Part shown: positions 53,049 to 61,728 of the stretch, piece after piece | Numbering within the stretch: position 1 is the first letter of the stretch | Layout: each line of letters begins with the position of its first letter | Assembly: GCF_045310695.1 (NCBI RefSeq) | Contig: NZ_JBJIAA010000006.1 | Span: 200,991 to 264,990, forward strand | DNA length: 64,000 nucleotides | DNA from: Clostridium_S neuense | GTDB lineage: Bacteria > Bacillota > Clostridia > Clostridiales > Clostridiaceae | Direction: 5' to 3' | Translations under genes and position numbers: made by a program | Notes under the pieces: model-generated | The model's database searches: none | Seen by the model: the letters and a program-made list of their open reading frames with translations, nothing else | What the model was told of the DNA's origin: nothing

Positions 53049-53519
53049 TTATATATTTTTTAAGTACCACACATCGCAAGCATAATGTTCAGTTTCAATC
53101 AAAGGCTTGTCTAATTCAATAAATCCATTCTTTTTATAAAATTTATTAGCTGCAACCATATTTTCGAAGGTTTCAAGATAGCATTTTTCATAGTACACAC
53201 TGGCAAACTCTAAAGCTATATCAAGCAATTTTTTTGCAACACCGCTGCCCCTTGCTTCTTTTAATGAATACATTTTCTGAAGTTCACATACATTTTCTGC
53301 ACCAACTAAAGGTCCAATGCCACAACCAGCCACTACTTTATTGTCTTTTTCTACAACCCAATATTTAGATTTTTCATTTTGATAAACCTCATAAAAGCAT
53401 CCCAAATTAGGGTCAGTCCAAGCACATCCCGGCTTATTTGCACCAAATTCTATTAAGCACGATCTAATGAGTGCTTCAACTTCTGCATTATCTTTCTTTT
53501 GTATTTCTCTTATTAACAT
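53049..53519 (-). CDS. GNAT-family N-acetyltransferase
   Basis: A 156-residue acetyltransferase: VVEKDNKVVAGCGIGPLVG, the acetyl-CoA loop KEARGSGVAKKLLDIALEFA (R/Q-x-x-G-x-G/A), and FENMVAANKFYKKNGFIEL. The substrate is unknown; similar proteins acetylate amino acids or small amines. It stands alone on the minus strand. Confidence 0.88.
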   Translation of the reverse strand: MLIREIQKKDNAEVEALIRSCLIEFGANKPGCAWTDPNLGCFYEVYQNEKSKYWVVEKDNKVVAGCGIGPLVGAENVCELQKMYSLKEARGSGVAKKLLDIALEFASVYYEKCYLETFENMVAANKFYKKNGFIELDKPLIETEHYACDVWYLKNI

Positions 53520-53667
53520 TATTGTTCCTCCAAATTCCGATTAATTTGTTTTAATTAATTGACTTATTGATTACTTCAGCAAGCTCTGCATCTATATTTT
53601 AGTGTCTCGTAGCATTGAATATAATTTTCTAGATACTTTAAATTTTGACTTTATATTATATACGTTT

Positions 53668-53684
53668 ACGTAAGCGATTTCAAT
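53668..53684 (+). promoter_or_regulatory. Possible cre (CcpA) site
   Basis: ACGTAAGCGATTTCAAT fits the catabolite-response consensus TGNAARCGNWWWCA with one mismatch. It lies about 130 bases before the small gene at 53812. Single-site pattern matches are weak evidence. Confidence 0.3.
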
Positions 53685-53811
53685 ACTTTTAACATTTTGT
53701 TAATATATTATTAATCATTTATTAATAATTCAAAACGATTTCCCCTTTGCATTTTATTAAATTTTAATATAGCATAAAAGTGTAATAAAAATAATTTTGG
53801 AGGTTGATCAT

Positions 53812-53979
53812 ATGAAAAAAATTTTAAAGGATATATTTAATTTTGAAAATTTTAAACTTGGAATGTTAATGAGTAATTTGTCTAATAATCCAGACCCTTT
53901 AGTAATTTCTTATTTAAAAAATCGAATATACAATGAGAATGAGGTTAATAAAAATTCAAATAATAAAAAAGCTGCATAA
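53812..53979 (+). CDS. Small hypothetical protein (55 residues)
   Basis: An ATG with GGAGG 8 bases upstream opens a 55-residue product: MKKILKDIFNFENFKLGMLM, SNLSNNPDPLVISYLKN and a tail rich in asparagine and lysine ending KKAA. The terminator hairpin at 53972-54009 overlaps its end, so it is its own transcript. The amphipathic start could bind membranes. The family is not recognised. Confidence 0.6.
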   Translation: MKKILKDIFNFENFKLGMLMSNLSNNPDPLVISYLKNRIYNENEVNKNSNNKKAA

Positions 53980-54009
53980 TTTGTTTAAAACAAACAATGC
54001 AGTTTTTTT
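53972..54009 (+). terminator. Intrinsic terminator
   Basis: CTGCAT-AA-TTTGTT pairs with AACAAA-CA-ATGCAG across a 4-base loop, then TTTTTTT. The left arm includes the last codons of the 55-residue gene. The stretch 54010-54300 holds a family A repeat fragment (AAGTTTCAGAGTGATTTATC) and nothing else supported. Confidence 0.8.
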
Positions 54010-54312
54010 ATTATATAATTATTGTCTTATGTATTCACATTTCGTTTTAAATCTCTACCTTCACATTATATTTCATATTTATAAAAATGCTCTATTTATT
54101 TCTATACTTGCCGTTTCTATTACAAAAATACTATCTCTTTATATTCTAATTACATTCCTTTTCTCAATTACAATATATATTGAAACTAGCTCAACTACAA
54201 ACTATTTATCCACCGTAATTCCCTGAAAATTGATATTTCAAAACATAAATAGTTTAAGTTTCAGAGTGATTTATCTTTAATAAACTGCAACAAAAAACAT
54301 TAATTTTTATCA

Positions 54313-54352
54313 TTGACATAATTTAGACATTTTGCTATACTGAACGTGTTCA
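54313..54352 (+). promoter_or_regulatory. TetR promoter and operator
   Basis: TTGACA (54313-54318), 17 bases, TATACT (54336-54341): near-consensus. The palindrome TGAAC-GT-GTTCA (54341-54352) overlaps the -10 end and transcription start, a clear place for autorepression by the TetR protein at 54378. Confidence 0.8.
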
Positions 54353-54377
54353 AAATATATTCAAAGGAGTCATCACA

Positions 54378-54944
54378 ATGAATTCTAAAGATACCGATGC
54401 TAAGAAAAAAATAATAAAAGTAACCATGGATATATTAAATGAAGTAGATGAACCAGATAAAATAACAATACGTCAAATTGCAGAACGAGCAAATGTAGGC
54501 GTTGGATTAATCAATTATCACTTTCAATCAAAAGAAAACTTACTTTACAAAGCTGTTTCTGATACCATGAGTGAACTAGCAGAAGACTTACAAAAATCAA
54601 AAAATGACAAAATAGAAGATCCAATAGAAAAATTAAAAGCAATGCTTAAGGAACTTGTAGATTTTACCATGCATTACAATAAACTCAGCAGAATACTTAT
54701 ATCACACACTATGCAGCAAGGTAATATGCAGGTGCCACTTTACATATTGCCAATAATAAGAGAAATATACGGCAGTGCAAAGAATGAAATTGAAATGAGA
54801 ATAATTGCTCTGGAAATAATATCAACACTTCAGGTCATTTATATAAGTTCGGAAGATTTTCAACTATACACTGGCATGGACATTAGCAATAAAACACAAA
54901 GAGATACGCTTATTGATACTATAGTAAATAATATTATTAAATAA
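54378..54944 (+). CDS. TetR-family transcriptional regulator
   Basis: A 188-residue regulator with helix-turn-helix ITIRQIAERANVGVGLINYH followed by FQSKENLLYKAVS. The C-terminal domain is family-typical and its ligand is unknown. CAAAGGAG stands before the ATG. It leads an apparent operon with a small membrane protein (16 bases later) and an FMN reductase. Confidence 0.9.
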   Translation: MNSKDTDAKKKIIKVTMDILNEVDEPDKITIRQIAERANVGVGLINYHFQSKENLLYKAVSDTMSELAEDLQKSKNDKIEDPIEKLKAMLKELVDFTMHYNKLSRILISHTMQQGNMQVPLYILPIIREIYGSAKNEIEMRIIALEIISTLQVIYISSEDFQLYTGMDISNKTQRDTLIDTIVNNIIK

Positions 54945-54960
54945 AAATGGAGGGTTTCAA

Positions 54961-55161
54961 ATGAAAATAATATCTTTATCAGTAGGAATATTAACTGTTC
55001 TCCTCCTCTTATCAACATTAATCTGCGGTTCATGGATTAAAGCTAAAGGGCTTACAAATGATACTAACTCCTTAGCTTTTCATGCAAAAATAGGAATTGC
55101 ATCAGTTGTATTTGGAGCACTTTCTGCTATTCTTTTAATTATCCAAGTTATAAAACATTAA
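54961..55161 (+). CDS. Small membrane protein (66 residues)
   Basis: Two membrane helices (residues about 5-23, LSVGILTVLLLLSTLICG, and 42-62, IGIASVVFGALSAILLIIQV) joined by a short polar loop. The ATG is preceded by TGGAGG. It lies between the TetR and FMN-reductase genes on the same strand and is probably co-transcribed. Function unknown. Confidence 0.7.
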   Translation: MKIISLSVGILTVLLLLSTLICGSWIKAKGLTNDTNSLAFHAKIGIASVVFGALSAILLIIQVIKH

Positions 55162-55206
55162 TTATTTTATTTAAAACACTATGAGCATATTTCGGAGGTG
55201 CTAATT

Positions 55207-56016
55207 ATGAAAATATTGGTAATAATAGGTAGTCCAAAAGGAAAAGGAAATACCTATAATGCAGTAAAAAAAATTGAAGAACAAATTACCAAATTAGATA
55301 CAGCTGTTGAATTCGAATATTTATTACTTAAAACTACTAATCTTCAAACATGCAAAGGCTGCTTCCAATGCCTAAAAAAAGGAGAAGAATTCTGTCCTAT
55401 AAAAGATGAGCAAAAACAAATTGAAGATAAAATGATGAATTCAGATGGTGTTATATTTGCTACCCCTGTATATGTTTATAATGTTTCTTGGATTATGAAA
55501 AATTTTATAGATCGCTTTGCCTATATATCTCACCGCCCACATTTCAATGGTAAACATGCTATGGTCATTGCTACTACCGGTGCTGTAGGTTTAAAATTTG
55601 TATTAAGTCTGCTTTCCTTTGAAGTAGGTACATGGGGCTTTTCTGTAACACAAAAATTAGGAGTTATATGTCCACCTGGTAAAGTTCAAGATAATGATGC
55701 TAAAAAGCTATACAAAAATACAGAAAAACATATGATTAAAGCTTCAAAGGCATTTTATAATTCTCTTTCAACTAATTCACCAATTAAACCTAGTTTTATC
55801 AAACTTATAAGTTTTAATCTTCAGAAATATGCTTTTTTTAGTGCAGATAAAACCCTTGCAGATTATAAATACTGGGAAAATAAAGGTTGGTTAAAAAATA
55901 ACGCCGAATACTACTACCCTGTAAAAACAAACTTTATAAAAAAATTAATCTGCAAACTTATAGTAAAAGTATGGTACTTAAACACGCCAAGACCTTCCGA
56001 TTTGAAAGCTAACTAA
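55207..56016 (+). CDS. NADPH-dependent FMN reductase/flavodoxin-fold protein
   Basis: A 269-residue flavodoxin-fold oxidoreductase: MKILVIIGSPKGKGNTYNAV (phosphate loop), QTCKGCFQCLKKGEEFCPIKD (cysteine-rich segment as in iron-sulfur flavoproteins), ATPVYVYNVSWIMKNFIDRF, and VIATTGAVGLKFVL. The C-terminal 90 residues are helical and unusual. I chose the ATG at 55207, with GGAGG 8 bases upstream. It ends the TetR operon; the stop abuts the convergent SDR gene. Confidence 0.85.
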   Translation: MKILVIIGSPKGKGNTYNAVKKIEEQITKLDTAVEFEYLLLKTTNLQTCKGCFQCLKKGEEFCPIKDEQKQIEDKMMNSDGVIFATPVYVYNVSWIMKNFIDRFAYISHRPHFNGKHAMVIATTGAVGLKFVLSLLSFEVGTWGFSVTQKLGVICPPGKVQDNDAKKLYKNTEKHMIKASKAFYNSLSTNSPIKPSFIKLISFNLQKYAFFSADKTLADYKYWENKGWLKNNAEYYYPVKTNFIKKLICKLIVKVWYLNTPRPSDLKAN

Positions 56017-56793
56017 TCATTTTTTCATCATATTCATTCCAAGCTTTGTAACGACATTTCTTGGAATGAATCTCACAATCCAAGTCATGACTTTATTACT
56101 CATTCCTGTAACAACTACTGATTTATTATTCATCAAAGCTTTATATCCAATTTCTGCTACATCACCAGGACTTAAAAGTTTACCTCTAAAAAGTTTTATA
56201 TTTTCAATATTAGCTCTTTTAGCAAAGTTAGTATTTGTAGCACCAGGGCAAAGTGTAGTAACTGTTACCCCCGTTCCTTTTAATTCTTCTCTTATTCCCT
56301 CTGAAAAATGCAACACAAAGGCTTTAGAAGCACAATATACCGAATTTAACGGACAAGGCTGAAAAGAACCTGTAGATCCTAAATTAAGTATTTTGCCCTC
56401 TCCCCTTTTAACCATACCTTTAACATACAATCCAGTTAATTTTGTAAGTGAAAGCATGTTTAAATACATCATATTTAAAGTCTCATCTATATCGGCCTGG
56501 TGAAAATCACCATATACTTGTACTCCTGCATTATTGACCAAAACATCAATTTGTATTAAATTTTTCTCTGTATAATTAAATATCTCATCTGCTGATAATG
56601 GTCCTGATAAATTTTTTGCAATATTAATAATCTTTACTTTATTATTTTCCTTTAAAACTATTGCTTTAGCTTTTTCAAGTCTTTCCGTATTTTGAGAAAC
56701 CATAACTAAGTTGTAATTACTTCTAGCAAATATTTTGCAAAGCTCTAAACCAATTCCACTTGATGCTCCTGTAATTAATGCTGTTTTATTCAT
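56017..56793 (-). CDS. Short-chain dehydrogenase/reductase
   Basis: A 258-residue classical SDR: TALITGASSGIGLELCKIFA (NADP loop), NNAGVQVYGDF, catalytic NLGSTGSFQPCPLNSVYCASKAF (serine, tyrosine and lysine of YxxxK) and LCPGATNTNFAKR. The substrate is unknown. It converges without a gap on the FMN reductase and is divergent from an AraC regulator, which may control it. Confidence 0.9.
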   Translation of the reverse strand: MNKTALITGASSGIGLELCKIFARSNYNLVMVSQNTERLEKAKAIVLKENNKVKIINIAKNLSGPLSADEIFNYTEKNLIQIDVLVNNAGVQVYGDFHQADIDETLNMMYLNMLSLTKLTGLYVKGMVKRGEGKILNLGSTGSFQPCPLNSVYCASKAFVLHFSEGIREELKGTGVTVTTLCPGATNTNFAKRANIENIKLFRGKLLSPGDVAEIGYKALMNNKSVVVTGMSNKVMTWIVRFIPRNVVTKLGMNMMKK

Positions 56794-56959
56794 ATCTTAT
56801 CATCCTCACTAAAGCATAAATTAATTTTCATTATTATATTTATACCGTATTTACTAGTCTTTTTGTATGACATTTCGTGCAAAATACTTGACACAAAACG
56901 CAAATGCAAATAAAATTTGTGTAATTAGCATTTTAAAATTTGTATAGGATGGTGAATAT

Positions 56960-57982
56960 ATGAATTCTTCCATGTCAATTTCTGCAACAAAAATTTCTGC
57001 ATTTTTAATGGGATTTGATAATAATTACAACATTAACATAGCTGAAGTTATCGATTTTTCAAAGGTTAATAAAGCAATACTGTCATCACCAGATAATAGA
57101 CTCTCTGGACTTGAAGTACAAAAAATCATAAAAGCTGCAGAAGCCTTAACTAAGGATAAATATATTGGTCTTCACCAAGGACAGCAGCTCTCAAAGGGAT
57201 TTTCAAATATTTTAGGACATGTTTTAATGAATTGTTCTGATTTAAATGAATGCTGGACAAAGTATTGTAGATATGAAAAATTAATTGATAGTACAAGCAT
57301 TTCTAGTTTTCAACTTTTGAAAAACAAAGCAGTACTTAGCAATATAACCTTAGATTCTTCTTTAAAAGATAATATACAATTTTCGGACTTTAAGCTTTCC
57401 GGAATGCTTTCATACATTAAATTATTATGTGGCAAGAATATTAAATTGATTGAAGTTCATTTCACACATCCAAAACCTAGAAACATCTGCGAATATGAAA
57501 AAGTTTTTCAAAGCAGCATACTCTTTGAAAAATCATCCAATGCGCTAATATTTAATAGTAATTTGCTAAGTATGCCAGTACTAGAACCAAACAAAAGTTT
57601 ATTACATTTATTTGAGAAAAGCGCCAATAATGCAATTGAAGAATTAACTTCTAATGCTTACTATACTACTAAAGTCACTAAAATAATTACTGAAGAATTA
57701 CTAAAATCTAATCTAATTTCAATTGAAGCTATTGCTGAAAAATTGTCTTTAAGCATAAGAAGCTTGCAATTACATTTGCATAAAGAAAATACTTCCTATT
57801 CTGAATTATTGAAAAATACTCGTAAAAATACAGCTGTTAACTATCTTAACAATCGTAACATCCCAATAGATGAAATTGCATATGTACTTGGTTTCTCCGA
57901 AGTTAGTGCTTTTCATAGAGCTTTCAAAAGTTGGACTGGCATTACTCCTGCTAAATTTAGACTTAATTATAGAACATTTTAA
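56960..57982 (+). CDS. AraC-family regulator (OruR-like N-terminal domain)
   Basis: A 340-residue regulator. The N-terminal part (DKYIGLHQGQQLSKGFSNIL, LGHVLMNCSDLNECWTKYCR) is the sensing domain seen in OruR/ArgR-like members. The C-terminal HTH region has LISIEAIAEKLSLSIRSLQL, KNTRKNTAVNYLNNRNIPID and EIAYVLGFSEVSAFHRAFKSW. Divergent from the SDR gene, a usual arrangement for regulator and target. Its stop overlaps the next, convergent gene by 4 bases. Confidence 0.9.
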   Translation: MNSSMSISATKISAFLMGFDNNYNINIAEVIDFSKVNKAILSSPDNRLSGLEVQKIIKAAEALTKDKYIGLHQGQQLSKGFSNILGHVLMNCSDLNECWTKYCRYEKLIDSTSISSFQLLKNKAVLSNITLDSSLKDNIQFSDFKLSGMLSYIKLLCGKNIKLIEVHFTHPKPRNICEYEKVFQSSILFEKSSNALIFNSNLLSMPVLEPNKSLLHLFEKSANNAIEELTSNAYYTTKVTKIITEELLKSNLISIEAIAEKLSLSIRSLQLHLHKENTSYSELLKNTRKNTAVNYLNNRNIPIDEIAYVLGFSEVSAFHRAFKSWTGITPAKFRLNYRTF

Positions 57983-58818
57983 AAGCATATCTCTATAACC
58001 TTATTTTTAACTGAATAAAGTTCATCTTCAATACTTTTTTTCATCCCCAAAGCCTCTTTATGCTTAACTCCTCTTCTTTTACAGCGCTCTTTAAGAAGTT
58101 CATCATTTATATTTAAATAAATAATAATGTCACTTTCTATAGGAACTGTACCAAATACAGGCTCATTAACTCTTGTTTTGATTTTTTCTTTTACATAACC
58201 ATCCATTATCTTGCCAATTTCCAGTGTCCACGGAGTTTGACACACAATTTTTGTTTCCTCTTCATTTAATAAAGGAAATATCTCCTTATCCATGTCTCTG
58301 CAATTATCAAGCTTATTAATTAAATATGACTTTCCACAGCAGGTTGTTCCAACAACACAAATTCTTTCGTTGGCATGTTCTCTAAAAATTTTATCTAAAA
58401 CAGAAGGCAATTTTTCATCACTAATTTTTATTGTCATATTGAAATGCTTGTCTTCTTTTTCTGTTAAAATCTTTTGAACCTTCTTAGGAAAACTTTTCAT
58501 AACAACCTCATAAGCCTGGTCTATCATAATTAAAAGTTCATTTTTCGAAATTTTATCAATATAAACAGTGTTCCAATACGGCTGTTGAACGGGTGGACAA
58601 TGATATCCTCGCACTACTATCCCAGGATAATGTTGTCTATAAAAATCACCAAAAACAGCATCACACTTTAAAGTTATTTTATAATCATTCTTTAAAGGAT
58701 ATATCTGCGCAAATATCTTTTTGTTTATCTTAATACAAATAGGCACGTCTCCAAATGGATAATCAATATATGCTCTATTTTTATTACAGCAGTATTGTAT
58801 TATTTCCTCACACTTCAT
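57979..58818 (-). CDS. MmcQ/YjbR-like domain fused to P-loop nucleotide-binding domain
   Basis: A 279-residue two-domain protein. Residues 1 to about 118 look like MmcQ/YjbR (DUF419): YIDYPFGDVPICIKI, FAQIYPLKNDYKITLKCD, GYHCPPVQQPYWNTVYID and DQAYEVVMKSF. From about residue 150 comes an ATPase-like part with ICVVGTTCCGKSYLINKLD (Walker A, GTTCCGKS), DIIIYLNINDELLKERCKRRG, resembling a shikimate/adenylate-kinase-type or AAA-like fold. Such a fusion is unfamiliar to me. It stands alone. Confidence 0.7.
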   Translation of the reverse strand: MKCEEIIQYCCNKNRAYIDYPFGDVPICIKINKKIFAQIYPLKNDYKITLKCDAVFGDFYRQHYPGIVVRGYHCPPVQQPYWNTVYIDKISKNELLIMIDQAYEVVMKSFPKKVQKILTEKEDKHFNMTIKISDEKLPSVLDKIFREHANERICVVGTTCCGKSYLINKLDNCRDMDKEIFPLLNEEETKIVCQTPWTLEIGKIMDGYVKEKIKTRVNEPVFGTVPIESDIIIYLNINDELLKERCKRRGVKHKEALGMKKSIEDELYSVKNKVIEICF

Positions 58819-58836
58819 TTTAAATATCCTCCAATC

Positions 58837-60246
58837 CTATTTTTTAGGGAACTTAATTCTTATACTTGTTCCTTGAGAAATTTGACTAGAAACCTTTATT
58901 TCACCACCGTGCATATCAATAATTTCCTTTCCAATTGCCATTCCAAGCCCTGAGCCCTTGTGACTTTCACCAGTATTAGTAGCCCTGTAGTATCTATCAA
59001 ATAAATGGTTAAGCTCTTCTTCTTTAATTCCATTGCCATTGTCTTTAATTTCTATAAAAACTTCAGCTTTTTCATTTGAATTTATATCTATATTTATTTC
59101 AGTGCCCTTTGGATTGTGTACTAATGCATTGAATATAAAATTATTTAAAGCCCTTCTTATATATATTTTGTCGCAATTTATATATATTTCCTCTGAAGAA
59201 TAGTCAATATTAATATTACTGTCACTGTAGGTAGGATTATTCAAGATATCAATCACTATTTCACGCAATACTTCTACTATATTTTCCTTTTTGAAATTAA
59301 GAGGTACAACCTTGTTTTTAAACTTATATATAAGTGAAAGATCATTAATCAATTCTTCAATGTATTTTGTCTTATCCCCAATAATTTTTCCATATCTTTT
59401 AACATCGCTGCTACTTAACTCATAGTTCTCATCAATTAAAAATTGAGAATATCCATTAACAGAAGCTAAAGGTGTTTTTAAATCATGGGCCATATTAGCA
59501 ATCCACTGCTCTTTCATTTTTTCCATTTCTTTTCTTTCTTCTTCATTTTTCTTTAAAACTTCTGAAAGTACTTTGATATTTTCATTAACTTCCCTATAAA
59601 TTTCTGACTCTTTTATATTTTTAACCTTATATTGCCCTTGAGCTAACATTTTAATATTAGCTATAATATCAGCTACAGGAGCAGCAAGCTTTCTACTAAA
59701 TAAATATCCTGCGGTTATGGTTAAAATTGCACCTAAAATTATAAGTCCTATATAAAACTTTTTACTTTCTTCTGTAAACATAATGCTATAAGTTAAAACA
59801 TGCTTAGGTGGAAAACCTAAAATAAGGCTGTATTTTTCACCATTTTTATCAAAGGTTTTTGAATACAAGGTAGCCGCTCTAGGCATAGTCCATTCATTTT
59901 GAGAATATCTAATAAGATCTCCTGCTAAATACTCCTTTGGGATTTCTTTAGGTTTGTTTATGCTGTAAATTTCCTTACTTGAACTATTTAAAACTTGAAG
60001 CCATATGTCATTATCCTTAAGCTTTTTTATATCTACACCTTTTAGATTAAAATCCTTACTTATAAATAACTTATGCTCATACTCACTCAAAACTTTATCC
60101 GGCTCAAAGGATAAATTATAAAAACTTTTAGAGAAAGAAAATGATTTGCGAACACTTAAAATATTCACTCCAAAAAATACAGCCTGAACTATATATATTA
60201 CGATTATATTCCAAAATAAAAATTGAAGTGTGAGTTTTCTTTTCAT
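58837..60246 (-). CDS. Sensor histidine kinase (HPK of BceS/LanK-like locus)
   Basis: A 469-residue kinase: N-terminal helix (FLFWNIIVIYIVQAVFFGVN), outer sensing domain of about 130 residues, second helix (FYIGLIILGAILTITAGYLF), HAMP (KLAAPVADIIANIKMLAQGQ), H-box NMAHDLKTPLASVNGYSQFL with the phospho-histidine near residue 256, then N and G boxes (NFIFNALVHNPKG, IKDNGNGIKEEE, GSGLGMAIGKEII). It starts 2 bases after the response regulator and probably senses cell-envelope antibiotics, given the ABC genes upstream. Confidence 0.92.
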   Translation of the reverse strand: MKRKLTLQFLFWNIIVIYIVQAVFFGVNILSVRKSFSFSKSFYNLSFEPDKVLSEYEHKLFISKDFNLKGVDIKKLKDNDIWLQVLNSSSKEIYSINKPKEIPKEYLAGDLIRYSQNEWTMPRAATLYSKTFDKNGEKYSLILGFPPKHVLTYSIMFTEESKKFYIGLIILGAILTITAGYLFSRKLAAPVADIIANIKMLAQGQYKVKNIKESEIYREVNENIKVLSEVLKKNEEERKEMEKMKEQWIANMAHDLKTPLASVNGYSQFLIDENYELSSSDVKRYGKIIGDKTKYIEELINDLSLIYKFKNKVVPLNFKKENIVEVLREIVIDILNNPTYSDSNINIDYSSEEIYINCDKIYIRRALNNFIFNALVHNPKGTEINIDINSNEKAEVFIEIKDNGNGIKEEELNHLFDRYYRATNTGESHKGSGLGMAIGKEIIDMHGGEIKVSSQISQGTSIRIKFPKK

Positions 60247-60247
60247 A

Positions 60248-60961
60248 TTATTTAACCACCAACTTATATCCTAAGCCTTTCAAAGTTTTTATGTACCTAG
60301 GACTCCCTGGATCATCCTCAATTTTTTCCCTTAGGTGTCTTATATGAACCATTATAGTGTTATCATAGCCTTCATAATCATAGTTCCAGACATTCGTGCA
60401 CAAACTACTTTTACTAAATATCTTGTTTGGATTTTTAGAAAGGAAAAGCAGCAGCTGATATTCCGTAGCCGTTAACTTTACTAATTTATCCCCTTTTAAT
60501 ACTTCTCCATTATCTTCATTTATAGTAATGTCACCAAAACTAAATTCTTTCTTTTTCTCTTCTAGAGGTGAATAGCTGTTTCTCCTAAGTTGAGCTTTTA
60601 TTCTTAAAACCACTTCCTTTATATTAAAAGGCTTAGTCACATAATCATCGCCGCCGGCCTCTAACCCATTAAGCTTATCCTTGTCTTCACCTTTAGCTGT
60701 TAAAAATATAATTGGACAAAACGAAAATTTTCTTATTTTATCACACACTAAGTAACCTTCAATATCTGGAAGATTAACATCTAAAAGTATTATATCCGGC
60801 TTTATTTCTTTTGCATTTAATATTCCATCTATGCCTGTCGCAGCCTTGTATATATTTTTAAAGCCTTCCCTATAAAGCACCTCTTCTAATAAATTCAAAA
60901 GCTGCTCCTCATCATCCACCAGTAATACTTTTTTGTCTAAAAGTTCTTTTTCCGATACCAT
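60248..60961 (-). CDS. OmpR-family response regulator
   Basis: A 237-residue regulator: receiver domain with KVLLVDDEEQLLNLLEE, phospho-acceptor DIILLDVNLPDIEG and FLTAKGEDKDK, then winged helix (KLVKLTATEYQLLLFLSKNP, TIMVHIRHLREKIEDDPGSP, YIKTLKGLGYKL). I chose the ATG at 60959-60961 (MVSEKELLDK), 6 bases after GAGGTG, over a GTG three codons upstream. It lies between the ABC genes and its kinase. Confidence 0.94.
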   Translation of the reverse strand: MVSEKELLDKKVLLVDDEEQLLNLLEEVLYREGFKNIYKAATGIDGILNAKEIKPDIILLDVNLPDIEGYLVCDKIRKFSFCPIIFLTAKGEDKDKLNGLEAGGDDYVTKPFNIKEVVLRIKAQLRRNSYSPLEEKKKEFSFGDITINEDNGEVLKGDKLVKLTATEYQLLLFLSKNPNKIFSKSSLCTNVWNYDYEGYDNTIMVHIRHLREKIEDDPGSPRYIKTLKGLGYKLVVK

Positions 60962-60994
60962 TTCATTCACCTCTTAAAACTATCTTTAGCATTA

Positions 60995-61714
60995 TTATAC
61001 AATATCTTTCCTCTTAAAATTTATTATATCTAAATAAAATATCAAAGCAAATATAAGTAAACTTAAAATAAGTAATGGTAAAATTTCAGTTTTTATATTA
61101 AGTCCACCATGTATAATATCCATAGGATAAGTCCAAGGAGCGTACTTCCAATAATTTGATTGTCCTATAAAAAATCCAGAGAGAATCATGGATATGCCTG
61201 TACCAATTGGTATTACTACGGAACTAAATTTATTTGCTAATAAAAATAACATAATTGTAATTGGCTGAATAGTTACAAACACGTATAATATATTTAAAAA
61301 TACTTCTGCGGGAATCATGCCTTTAGATCCAAGGAAATATGCAGCTATACTGTACTCTATCAAATATGATATTAAAGATGCTGCTAATACTAAAAGTACT
61401 ACAATATACTTTGATATATAAACTTTACTTCTCTTAACTGGCATAGCTAAAAGCTGTTTCCATCCATTGTTTAAGCTCTCAACCTTACCCATAACCATTG
61501 TTACATAAATCATAAACATTTGAAGTAACATTCCAACAAATACTGTGGAAGATGTCTCACTTAACCCCTCCCATGGAGTAATTTCAGGAAATTTTATTTT
61601 TATATATGCATAGGTTTTTACGCCCAATATGATAGCTATAATTGGCAATGCAACAGCTAGTCCCCAAATTGACATTCTCTTAATTTTTAGTAATTCTGCT
61701 TTAATTAATTCCAT
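60995..61714 (-). CDS. ABC permease, LanG/MutG-like immunity subunit
   Basis: A 239-residue membrane protein with six segments: MELIKAELLKIKRMSIWG start, then GLAVALPIIAIILGV, STVFVGMLLQMFMIYVTMV, YIVVLLVLAASLISYLIEY, and others. The length and start resemble LanE/LanG permeases of lantibiotic self-protection and their resistance homologues. Start at the ATG 61712-61714, AAGGAG 10 bases upstream. Confidence 0.82.
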   Translation of the reverse strand: MELIKAELLKIKRMSIWGLAVALPIIAIILGVKTYAYIKIKFPEITPWEGLSETSSTVFVGMLLQMFMIYVTMVMGKVESLNNGWKQLLAMPVKRSKVYISKYIVVLLVLAASLISYLIEYSIAAYFLGSKGMIPAEVFLNILYVFVTIQPITIMLFLLANKFSSVVIPIGTGISMILSGFFIGQSNYWKYAPWTYPMDIIHGGLNIKTEILPLLILSLLIFALIFYLDIINFKRKDIV

Positions 61715-61728
61715 AATACACACGCTCC

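Noticed and set aside
54027..54226. Hydrophobic plus-strand frame after the 55-residue gene as a membrane peptide gene
   Set aside because: No ribosome binding site, begins within terminator sequence, and composition is that of AT-rich noncoding DNA.
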